From contig JAHBMJ010001100.1 in the NCBI GenBank assembly GCA_018398765.1, positions 1 to 20,000 of the forward strand: a stretch of DNA of 20,000 nucleotides. The letters run 5' to 3'. Positions 9,751-18,542 of the stretch are shown in pieces. Position numbers and translations under genes: made by a program. The number at the start of each line of letters is the position of its first letter. Within the stretch, counting starts at the first letter, position 1. The stretch comes from Chromera velia. Taxonomy: Eukaryota; Sar; Chromeraceae. The notes beneath the pieces are model-generated. The model ran no database searches. It was not told where the DNA came from and was given only the letters and a program-made list of their open reading frames with translations.

Positions 9751-11726
9751 AGGACCGAAGGAGCGAGGGAAGGCGGGTGACGAAGTTGTGAGTTTTTTCA
9801 TTTGGCGCACTCTTTCGGTAGGTCCTGCAATTCTCTTTGTCGGGTGTTTGAGTGCAGGGAGGGAGTGCAGGTGGTGGAGAATTTTCTCCCCCCGAAAGTC
9901 TTCTTCACCCTCCGAGGCCTCGTGTTTGCCCACTTTGCGGAGACACAGAGGATGTCAGCTCCGGTGGATGGTTCTGTCTGCATTGTTGTGTCCCGACTGA
10001 TTGATTTTTTTCATACTTCAGTGTCCTTCCTTCCTTCCTTCCTTCCTTCTGTCTGTGGAGTGGCCTGGTTGGTGTTCGTTGTGCTAAAGAAAGGACCTTT
10101 TGCAGAGGTGCGATGATCTGTCAAGTCCTGGACTCATAGATAGAAGAAAGAAGGGATGCAAGCATCAATGAACGAAAACAAGTGAACACGAGAGGAATGA
10201 AAGAAAGCAAGAAGTCGAATGCTCCTTCTTTTGTTTTGACAGACCCATGCACGTGTTTGTTCCCATTCCCGCCTTCCCCGGTGTGCCGTCGGATGCGTTT
10301 CAGTGATTCATGAACTCTTTGTGAGTGTCCGACCTGGACAAGACCTTCCTTCGCCTTAATTGCTGCAGGGTACTGAAGACCTCGGAGGTCTGGAAAGGAG
10401 GGGCGTACACGTACCGGCAAGTGGCGACGCGCGGCAAAAAGATCGCCAACAGGTCGGTTGGTTGGTTGGTATTTTTTTGTGCCTTTCTGCCGTCTCTTCT
10501 TCTGTTCGTTCCCGCATCCACAGTCTTCGTTCGTTCTGTCCGGACATGTACACAGACGCACAATAGGTATTCGTTCAGTTCTGACTTGTATTCTTTTGTG
10601 AGGAAAGGCTGTGAAGAAGACAAAAACAGAGTGAGCGAGAGCGGTGAGGAGGGAGAAAAGAGGGAGCGAGGGAAAGAGGGAGGGACAGGAAAATCCAACG
10701 GCATGAAAAACGCCAATGAATGATTCTCCTGCAGACGTGTAGACGCGACGATGGGAAACAACCTCCGAGACGCCTCCAGACTTGCTCACATCGCGGCAGC
10801 CCTCGAGCACGTTCTGGAGACGGAGGTGTACCCGAGGATGAGGTCTGTCTGTCTGTCTGTCTGACTGTCTGTCTGTCTGACTGTCTGTCTGTCTGTCTGT
10901 CTGACTGTCTGTCTGTCTGTCTGTCTGTCTGTCTGACTGTCTGACTGTCTGTCTGACTGTCTGACTGACTGACTGACTGACTGTCTGACTGTCTGACTGA
11001 CTGACTGACTGACTGACTGTCTGTCTGACTGACTGACTGACTGACTGACTGACCGACCGACTGACTGACTGACTGTCTGACTGACTGTCTGACTGTGTCT
11101 GGGTGTCTGCCCGCGTTTTCGTTTGGATATGTCTTCTCCTCCCCATTTCCCTCATATTGGCTTCCGCCTTTACATCCACCCTCGTTCCCTCCTCCCGCTT
11201 CTCTTTCTTCCGTGCTCACTGACTCTCCCCTTCCCTCCCTTCCCCTTCCCCCCGTTCCCAAAGTCATGTGTGTTCTTATCTGCCTCCCTCAAAAGGCATC
11301 CTTCCGTGCCTCCTCTCTGCTTTTCTTTCTCTGTTTGTATCTTGTTCTCTTCTCCTTTTATTCCTTTTTTGTTCCTGCGTTTCTTTCTGTCTGTTTGCTT
11401 GTGCGGTCTCATCGGCTGAACTGCGCGCCTGATTAGTCGATTTCAATCAACTCGGTCATGGCACCAGACGCGTGACAGCTGAAGTGATTTGCACCACCTG
11501 CGAACACGTCTGCTGCACCTGCTTGTCAACATTCCTCCCTTGTTCCTGGCTGCCTGCCTGGCTGCCTGCAGGAACCTTCTGAGTCTGCACTGGCAGTCCG
11601 CAAGGAGGAAGGATGCCAGGATGTACTGCAACAGGAAAATTGCAGGAGGTGTGTATGATTTTTTTCCCAGCTTGTCAAAGTTGAGGTAGAACCTCGAGGG
11701 CATACTTCTGTCTGCCTGTCCGTCTC

Positions 11727-11759
<33 letters not shown>

Positions 11760-12177
11760 GGTGCACACAAAGATACGTACACAAATGCGGGTATTGCGAA
11801 TTAATGATTCTTTACGTGCGCGCAGGGTACATCATGAGTGTGGGGCCTCACGCGGACAAGCAGGCAGGCCATCACGACTACTCAGAGGATCTTCCCATGT
11901 GCTCGTTAGTCCCTTCCTTTCTTAATTTCTTTCGTCCGTGCGTGCGTGCGTGCGTGTGTTCCTTCTCTCTTTCTTTTGTTCTTTGTTCCTGTCTTTCTTT
12001 CCTCGGATCTTCCTCTTTCTTTTCTCTTTTCACTGTTTCTTCCACTTGTCTTCCTACCTCTCCCTTCCCATTTTTCTTGGGCCTCTAAGTGTCTTTTCAT
12101 ACATTTGTGAGTGTGCATATCTTCTGCTCATGTGCCTGTGTGTGCATGAGTGTCCGTGCCTCTGTTTTGGTGTGTGC

Positions 12178-12230
<53 letters not shown>

Positions 12231-13753
12231 CTATTTTCTCACACCAGCGCCAACGTTTGCTTCTCATCCCTCTGTTGAGTTTATGGATGTGTATGTGTGT
12301 GTGTGCCTGTATTTTCTTTTCTCTCACCACCACCCACGTTTGTAGCTTGCCTCTCCTGTGGCTCTCTGGATAGGTGTGGGTGTGTGTGTGTGTGTGTTCT
12401 CTTTTCTCACGCCAGCACCCACGTTTGTTTCTCATCCCTCTCTCGAGTTTGTGTGTGTGTGTGTGTGTGTTCAGAGCCACGACCAATGTTTTTCTCAATC
12501 TGGTTTCCATGAGGAGGGAAAACTCGCCGACTCTGTACGAGTTCACGAGTAAGTAAGACTATCTTTCGGTCAATCGACTGGCTGAGGCATGCAGGGGTTT
12601 CGCTCTTCTCAGTTTCCATCTGCCCTTATTACATTGCTCTGAGACAACGTTTGAGCACCTTTGCGGTGTTCTCCACGACCTTTGACTCACAGGAATGGAC
12701 CTCGATATTGGAAGAAGTCTTTTCTTCATGCAGAGAGCTAGTCGAGATTTGGTTATCTTTTCAGAATGCACTTCCAACCACCTTTGATCGATGAAATATC
12801 CTCCTCCCGGCCTCTCCTTTGTTTCGTCTCTCTGTGCAGGTGAGCAGAAGTACTTCTCCAGCGCCCCCGAGAACAGTGCCGTCCTTATGGTCAGTCAGCT
12901 TGCATACGGCAAACCCACAGACCTGTGCGCAGAGGCTGGCCGACAAAGGGACGAACCAGAAAGACAAATAGACAGACATTCGGACAAACCAGACGGATGG
13001 ACAGACATGGAAAGGGAAACGTGAGGGGCAAGTACTGCCTCTCTAGTTATGCATGGGTGCACGTTGAGTGCTGTCTCGTGACGGGCGAAGCTGTGCAGAG
13101 GAGACCACATGTCCCCCCCCCTTCCTTTGTATTTGCTCTTCTCGAGCTTCCCTGGTACCATCTCCGATTTCTTCTTTAGTCATTTGTGTGTGTGCGCGCG
13201 CGCCTTTTCCCTTGCCTTGACTGAGATTGGTACAACGTTTGTCCATTTTTCTGTCTGTCTTCGTCAATCGTGACTCTCTCTCTCTGCGTGCTTCTACGCA
13301 GTTGCAGCACACTCAAATGCACTGATTAATCACGATGTTTAATGCCTACTCAACAGGACAACCACATTTTCCACAGAGGCACAGAGCACAAGGAGCCCAG
13401 CCACCGGCCTCTGATTTACACAACGTGGACAGACTCCGAAAAGGACGTGGAGGGGAAGACGAACTACACGTACGTCAGTAGGTAGGGAGGGATGGGAATG
13501 TAAAGAAAGTGGTAAGAAAGGGGGCGAGAGAGGCTTCCGTGACTGTGTCAAAAGGCTGCTTTAATGCCTCTACAGATGACGTATTTCAATTGACTGAGGC
13601 GTTTGTCGGTGATCACAAAAACACGGTGCCGGCATTTCCTGAATGCATCAACCGCATAAGTGATCGCGCGTCGACAAGCAAAAGCATGAGTTTTGCAACA
13701 ACATTAGAGAACAGATGCCCTCTTTTTTCTTTCTTTCCTTCGGTCTTTTTTTG

Positions 13754-13787
<34 letters not shown>

Positions 13788-14171
13788 TTTTTTATTTCTT
13801 TCTTTCTGTCTTTTTCTGTCTTTCCCCCTCTCTCTATAAGCATTTTCTTGCCTTTCTTCTTTCGTACCTGCAGAAACTGGGGGGACTTCGATATCACGAG
13901 TCCCTTGGTCCAGGGGGGGGGCAACGCGAGTGCTCGGGAGGGAAAGAGGCACATTTTGGAGGAAATTATGCCCTCCAGAGAACTGCTCGAGGCCCGACTC
14001 CAGGAGGCCCCGGGGGGGAAGGAGGCCCTCGCAAAGGTGTGCGGGCTGAGTAGCTCAGCGGAGTTCTTTGAGGACCTGCCCTCCATGTGAGTGCCGGAGT
14101 GAGAGAGTCAGTGAGTCAGGGAAGGAGGGAGGAAGAAAGGGAGTGGGGAGTTGGTGACCGAATGAGTGAGG

Positions 14172-14223
<52 letters not shown>

Positions 14224-14439
14224 GTCTGTGAGGTGGGGAGTGGATGAGTGAGTACGTGCCGGAGTGAGTGTTAAGCTGTGTGGGTGGGTACGTGGGTCAG
14301 AAAACAAAATGAGCACGAGGAGAAGTGAGGTGACGGGAATGTTTTGTTGCATGATCGGTCGATCGTCCAACAGTGCTTTTATTGGTGTGTCTGAGGGAAG
14401 GGAGAAGGGAGAAGGAAAAAGGGCATGCCTAGATGATTT

Positions 14440-14479
<40 letters not shown>

Positions 14480-15029
14480 CTGTCTTTCTGTCTTTCTGTC
14501 TTTCTGTCTTTCTGTCTGTCTTTCTTTCTTTCTTTCTTTCTTTGTTTCCTTTCTTTTTTTTGTTTGTTCCTTTCTTTCGTTCTTTCGTTCGTTCTTTCTT
14601 TCTTTCTTTCTTTCTTTTCTTTTACATTGCTCCAATCAGTCTGGACATAATCAGTGGACATCAAGCTCACATTTGTCTCACGACCTTTCTGCAGCGCGTG
14701 CGTGCGTGCGTGCGTGCGTGCGTGTGTGTGTGTGTGTGTGTCTGGAGTTTGGTATTCAGATGTGCCACCATGATACGCCTATTCTGTGGCTCCATTTCCT
14801 TCTGTATGTCAGGTACGAGAGAGCACGGGCAGATGACCCTCGGACACGCAGCAGAAGAGCTGCGGCCAATCCATCGGTGCTCCCTGACCCCGCCCTCGTC
14901 CACCAGAGGGCCGTGAGAGACGCGACAAAGACGAAGGACGAGGCGGCGGCAGACGGGGCCACCCTCCAAGTCCGCACCAGACATGGCCATCGAGAGCTGG
15001 AGAGGAGCGGCAAGAGTGTCTGGCACTGA
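7024..15029 (+). CDS. Tandem-chromodomain Fe(II)/2-oxoglutarate oxygenase fusion (14 exons)
   Basis: Proposed exons: 7024-7196, 7492-8476, 8945-9091, 9307-9410, 9858-9953, 10369-10452, 10735-10842, 11572-11648, 11826-11904, 12475-12548, 12840-12889, 13357-13469, 13874-14086, 14813-15029. They sum to 2520 nt (839 aa plus TGA), and all 13 intron phases agree. Residues 1-100 are shared with the gene at 18543 (KGIEIFIGG at 40-48). Residues 100-160 are a Lys-rich linker. Residues 163-230 are a second shared segment (CYLKWPVASFQFAP). Chromodomains follow at 254-305 and 332-383. A P4H-like oxygenase domain spans about 472-690, opening with VQVVENFLPPKVFFTLRGL and carrying H607xD609, H665 and R676. 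The tail is charged. By family knowledge chromodomains bind methylated lysine and such oxygenases hydroxylate or demethylate protein or nucleic acid; joining these roles is inference. The exon 2 donor (GAG|GTTGGT) and exon 5 donor (GTCAGC) are the weakest. Without the former, exon 2 stops at 8578 and a second gene could begin at ATG 8969. Confidence 0.7.
8054..8470 (+). repeat. Tandem duplication encoding two chromodomains, 234-bp period
   Basis: The unit beginning ATCGGGGCCCCAGAGGA at 8054 recurs as ATCGGAGCCCCAGAGGA at 8288, exactly 78 codons later. Each copy encodes a chromodomain: the start is EWEVKE, the middle GF, then YWT.AEDM, and the end CDEL.AEFFKKM. HP1-type cage aromatics map to W255, F and F in copy 1 and to W333, Y and F in copy 2. 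The linker between the copies is Lys-rich (KRKGKKKGAPE). High identity with mostly conservative changes points to a fairly recent internal duplication under constraint. Confidence 0.88.
9411..9427. other. Ambiguous base and G12 run at the exon 4 donor
   Basis: The only N in the window (9415) sits five bases into the proposed intron 4 (GTGAN), followed by twelve G. Sequence quality is doubtful here. The donor is still supported, because exon 4 phase 2 joins exon 5 in frame. Confidence 0.8.
9674..9749. repeat. Compound (CA)n(CT)n(CA)n microsatellite in intron 4
   Basis: A CA tract (about 9674-9697), a CT tract (9709-9727) and a second CA tract (to 9749). Intronic in the fusion-gene model. Confidence 0.95.
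10025..10049. repeat. (TTCC)n microsatellite in intron 5
   Basis: About six CCTT units on the coding strand. Confidence 0.95.
10843..11098. repeat. 255-bp TCTG/ACTG tetranucleotide array in intron 7
   Basis: An interleaved array of TCTG and ACTG units starting directly at the exon 7 donor (GAG|GTCTGTCTG). Because the period is four, all frames stay open, which creates long spurious ORFs on both strands. Confidence 0.97.
11727..11757. repeat. (TCTG)n microsatellite in intron 8
   Basis: Perfect TCTG units between exons 8 and 9, with degenerate copies to the left from about 11707. Confidence 0.95.
11937..11958. repeat. (GTGC)n tract in intron 9
   Basis: Four to five GTGC/GTGT units, 30 bp downstream of the exon 9 donor. 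Confidence 0.9.
12181..12228. repeat. (TC)n(TG)n microsatellite in intron 9
   Basis: About ten TC units followed by about thirteen TG units, directly to the left of the minisatellite at 12229. Confidence 0.95.
12229..12472. repeat. Degenerate three-unit minisatellite in intron 9
   Basis: Three units of about 80-90 bp starting near 12229, 12309 and 12399. Each has a TTTTCTC tract, a CACCAGC-like segment, CACGTTTG or a near match, a TCTC-rich middle and a closing TG tract. The last unit ends at the exon 10 acceptor (TTCAG|A at 12474). Confidence 0.75.
13185..13203. repeat. (TG)n(CG)n alternating purine-pyrimidine tract in intron 11
   Basis: A short TGTG...CGCG run, the sort of sequence that can adopt Z-DNA. 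Intronic; no function shown. Confidence 0.85.
13722..13826. repeat. (TTTC)n-rich tract in intron 12
   Basis: A pyrimidine-only TTTC/TTTG region with a perfect core at about 13764-13790, lying 50 bp before the exon 13 acceptor at 13873. Confidence 0.9.
14174..14224. repeat. (GT)n(GA)n microsatellite in intron 13
   Basis: About 14 GT units followed by about 11 GA units. Confidence 0.95.
14441..14620. repeat. (TC)n / TTTC / TTTCTG tract in intron 13
   Basis: A pure pyrimidine-biased 180-bp tract: TC units, then TTTCTG and TTTC units with GTTC interruptions. Confidence 0.93.
14695..14741. repeat. (GTGC)n(GT)n tract in intron 13
   Basis: About six GTGC units running into about nine GT units, 70 bp before the last exon. 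Confidence 0.95.
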
Positions 15030-15440
15030 GTGAGAAGAGAAGAGAAGAAGAGAGGAGAGAAACGGACAGGGAGGCGGAACAGGAGGGGGGGGGGATACTT
15101 GCGTGCGTGATGAGATCCTGCCCCGACTTTTCTCCTTTCCCTTGCCCCTTTCTACTCCCTTCCTTCCTTCTCTTCACCTCCCTCAGGGTCCGTGTGGGGG
15201 TCTCGAGCGAAGTACAGACAGAGAAACAAGGGGTTCTGTGTAGAGGGTTCTGTGTAGAGAGAAGTGGGGGGAAGGGGCAATGGGAGCTGCGGGGGTTGGA
15301 AGGTTGTTGGAAAAAGCGAAAGAAAACATCAAAACCAAAGCACAGAAAGTTGAGAAGCTAGCAACAAATCTCCCTTTTCCTTCCATAGCTCAGCAGCAGC
15401 ATTCCGCCCTTCTGGCCCTCCTCCCCCCCCTCTTTCTATT

Positions 15441-15444
<4 letters not shown>

Positions 15445-15490
<46 letters not shown>

Positions 15491-15515
15491 TCACTCACTC
15501 ACTCACTCACTCACT
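15445..15515. repeat. (CT)n(CA)n(CTCA)n compound microsatellite
   Basis: Three successive simple repeats sharing a strand bias, in the spacer downstream of the fusion gene. Confidence 0.95.
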
Positions 15516-16629
15516 GTCTCTGCCAACTCCTCTTCTGTTGCACCTAGTCTATCGGGAAATTGCAGGAGGGGGGGGCATTCATGCTAGCCTTCTCTTTCTT
15601 CGTCCTTTCGCCCCCCTTCTTTCCCCCCCACACCGACGGGTTGGGGCGGGAGGAAGAAGACACGTAGGACGAATGACAGAAGTGGATGTCAATCAAGAAA
15701 AGAAAACGGGGATGGGATGTAAGGAAGTGGAGAGGTGCACCTGAAGGGAGGGAGGGAGGGAGGGGCACGGCTTGCAGGGTGAAAGGAAGAGGAGAAAGGA
15801 AACTTACTGCCCATGCAGTCGATTGTCCTGCATGCAGTCATATGCCGTCTTCTCTTCCATGGTTTTATCTCTTTCTTGTTCTTTCTACGTCTGAAAGTCA
15901 TTAAGCGTGGGCGTTCCTTTGATGCCCTGCGTGCATCTTCATGGATGGAGAGTTCAGTGAAACTTGTACGGCGTGAGGGGGGGCAAGCAGACGGTTGCAT
16001 CGTCTCGAAAATGCTTCTTTTGCTTCCTCCGCCTCTCTGCACTTCGTCTTCCCCCTTTCCCTAGCACTCTGATTTTCTCATTCCCTTCTCCATTCGTTAA
16101 TTTATTCATTCCTTCATTGTTCTCTCGGGCCCCCTCTCTCCTCCGCCTCCTCCCTTTTTTCTCTTTCCCAAGGCGAACGTGGGGGGAGGGGGGCCACAGG
16201 CATGCCGAGAAATCTAGACTTGGATTAATGGATAGGGGAGCATCAGAGAGACAAAGCCGGTGGAGCTGGAGGGCTTCGAGTTGGGAGAAGCAAGGGAGGG
16301 AGACAGAATCGAAAAGAGAGAGAAAGGAACACAGGGACGGACGATGTACTAGATGCGCCGTGAAGAAGGAGGAGGGGGGGAGGAGAGAGGAATGCCAGAG
16401 GCGAGAGAAGGTGGGGCAGCATGATGGGCTCGGAGGACAAAATGCAGAGGGAAACAAACGAAAAAACACAAGAGAGGTCGATACCTTCGGATGATGTTGC
16501 AATTGCATGACTACCTCTGGCCCTTCTTTTCCCTCTCCAGTGCGACCCTTCGCCTCCTTTTGCATGCGAAAAAATGATGCTCATCCAATCTGTGTCTCTG
16601 AATTTGACGTCTCGGCAAGTATTCTTCGT

Positions 16630-16690
16630 TCTTCTTCTACTTCTTCTTCTTCTTCTTCTTTTTCTTCTTCTTCTTCTTCTTCATTTCTTC
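16630..16690. repeat. (TTC)n trinucleotide repeat
   Basis: About 18 TTC units with two interruptions. No gene around it, so it is not taken as a coding Ser or Glu run. Confidence 0.93.
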
Positions 16691-17165
16691 TGATACCCCT
16701 GACCCCCTCTTTTCCTTTCTTTTTCATTCATTCTCTTTTTTTTTTTTCGTCAACTGCCTTTTCCCCCTCCTTTCGTCTTTCTCCCTTTCAGGAGTTTCCC
16801 CCCTCATTTTTGCCGGGCCTTGTGTCTATTCAAAAAAAACAAAAAAACTTGCTCTCTTCACACCCCTTTTCTGCTCATCTGTCTGACTGTCTATCATGAA
16901 AAGAAAGAAAGGAAAGAAAGAAACGTACAGTCTGTATTCCTCGCTTTCCGTCTGTCTCGCTGTCTGTCCTCTGTTGGCGGGCCTGTTTGTCGCTCTGTTT
17001 ACCTGTATGTACGAGGGTCTCTTTGTAAATGTGTGCGTCTGATATGTTCAAAGAAGGGCCGGGCCGTATGCAGTGAAAGCCTCGGTCGATCGAGGATGGG
17101 CCAGAAGTCGGCAAGGCACCCCTCCACTGTGCGCACAAAAGCAAAACAGAAGATCTCGAGAGACA

Positions 17166-17217
17166 AGAAAGAAAAAAAGAAAGAAAGAAAGAAAGAAAGA
17201 AAAAAAAAAAAAAGAAA

Positions 17218-17248
<31 letters not shown>

Positions 17249-17400
17249 GAAGAAAGGAAGAAAGAAAGAAAGAAAGAAAGAAAGAGAAAGAAAGAAAGAA
17301 AGAAAGAAAGAAAAAGATAGAAACAGATAGAAAAAGAGAGAAAGAAAAAGATAGAAACAGATAGAAAAAGAGAGAAAGAAAAAGAAAGAAAGAAAACAAG
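17166..17400. repeat. (GAAA)n array
   Basis: About 235 bp of GAAA units with GGAA, A-rich and GATAGAAA interruptions. It ends at the border of the AT-rich island. Confidence 0.95.
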
Positions 17401-18162
17401 AAAGACCTTTAGAACGAAGAAAGAAAAAGAAAAATACAGGCTCAGAGCCTTAGACAGTCGGGGAGAAAATCATTTTGAAACTTTGAGTTCTCTAAAGTAG
17501 TAAAGTTAATTATCATATTTCAGTTTTTTAGTTGATTAATACTTTGATTTAGATTAGTTATACTTGAAAAGTTGTTAGTTTATTATAAAATATAACTGTC
17601 CGAGCACTAGTCCGAGCATTTATTTATACATATATAATAATCAAAAAAAAAAATACTAGATATGTGTTTGACATTAACTAGAGTATCGATTGAAACACGG
17701 TCGGTGACCGGCCGATCCGAAGATCACATTGACAGTCTTTAGCCACATGTGCATATGGTTCACCTTATTTTTTCTGTTTACAATTGTTCACTTTATAGAT
17801 TGTGGATTAGCGTTTTTAGCAATTACTTGGCTTGCATTAGCTTGTATTGGCTTTGTAACACTAGAATATGTGCTCATGACGGTAATTTCTAATAAAAATT
17901 AAAAAAACAGTTACAAACACTGAACTGTTTAAGCACTATTATATTCTTTGTTATTCTTTGCACCACTATGCGCCGCAGACGTACGCAGACGCCACAAACT
18001 TCTGTTTAACACGTTTTTACTGTGTCTTAAGAACTCTCTATTAGTACGAGTCTCTGAAAGCTTTGCCACGGGGTTTCACTAAGTTTGACACAGCTTCAGA
18101 GACAAACGCTGTGGGTAGCTGCGGGCTTCACAGTATTTTACAACTATGGATGTAGTGTCATG

Positions 18163-18217
18163 TATAGCTATAGCCCTTGGCCGGCGCCGTATAGCTATAT
18201 AGCCCTTGGCCGGCGCC
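18163..18217. repeat. Two 26-28-bp tandem units with GC palindrome, upstream of the paralogue
   Basis: Two copies of TATAGCTA(TA)TAGCCC followed by TTGGCCGGCGCC. The second copy runs into CCTTGG...CCAAGG, a possible 6-bp stem (18203-18221), then a CpG-rich GGCGCCGCGG block to about 18275. It lies 330-380 bp before the ATG at 18543, so a promoter role is possible but unproven. Confidence 0.75.
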
Positions 18218-18542
18218 CAAGGCATATGAGCGGGCGCCGCGGCCGTTGCGTGCGGCGCCGCGTAGTCGGGTCCGCGGCGCTCTCGCAATCCCGTCTCCTC
18301 CATGCAGGGAAAGTCACGTGATGGGAAGGTCTTGCACCCACCGGCCTTCCCAGATCGACCCATCCAGACCTTCTTCCATCCTTCTTCCTCGCTGAGTAGT
18401 ATCCTCGCTTTTCGCATTTTCTTGTGCTGATTCCACCCTCTGACTCTTGCCTGTCGCTGTGTGGCTAAGCGGAGAGGGGGAAATCTGCTTTTCTTTGAGA
18501 CTTTCCCCTGCCACTCTCGTTTGAGAAAAGAACGAAGAAAAA

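Larger units (their letters stand above)
9858..13469 (+). other. Exons of the Fe(II)/2OG oxygenase domain
   Basis: Exons 5-12 of the fusion gene encode a double-stranded beta-helix type domain. The opening VENFLPPKVFFTLRGLV resembles the start of prolyl-4-hydroxylase domains. Exon 9 holds GPHADKQAGHHDYSED, with H607xD609 as the likely iron pair and H600xD602 as an alternative. Exon 10 gives the next strand, TNVFLNLVSM. Exons 11-12 give SAVLM then DNHIFHRGTEH, with the distal His at 665 and the 2OG-binding Arg at 676 (spacing 11), then the strand PLIYTTWTD. The spacing from HxD to the distal His is 56 residues, normal for the superfamily. The substrate cannot be read from sequence. Confidence 0.7.
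15030..18542. other. Gene-poor, repeat-rich spacer
   Basis: No gene is supported between the fusion gene and its paralogue. The stretch holds microsatellites (listed separately), a 14-bp direct repeat (15231-15258), purine- or pyrimidine-biased DNA at 15600-16900 and an AT-rich island at about 17440-18060. Open frames here are mostly by-products of repeats. A 51-codon hydrophobic frame at 17747-17902 lies in the AT-rich island and is probably chance. Confidence 0.55.

Noticed and set aside
10121-11267. Long minus-strand open frames (up to 352 codons) rich in Ser, Gln, Asp, Val
   Set aside because: They are by-products of the TCTG/ACTG array, whose period of four leaves all frames open; the plus strand holds exon 7 and its intron here.
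9673-12228. Possible CRISPR-like array of short direct repeats
   Set aside because: The repeats are simple sequence without unique spacers and sit in spliceosomal introns.
13613-14670. Lys/Glu/Arg-rich minus-strand open frames
   Set aside because: Reverse translation of TTTC and TC repeats inside introns 12 and 13 of the fusion gene.
15689-16042. Minus-strand 117-codon frame with a plausible middle (SFTELSIHEDARRASKERPR)
   Set aside because: No splice partner, flanks are low-complexity and third-position use is not biased; treated as chance.
16820-17399. Long KERK-rich and F/L/S-rich open frames on both strands
   Set aside because: Produced by the GAAA array; no start context, codon bias or splice support.
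17747-17902. 51-codon hydrophobic frame with two possible membrane segments
   Set aside because: T-rich DNA gives Phe/Leu/Ile/Val frames by chance; kept only as part of the AT-island observation.
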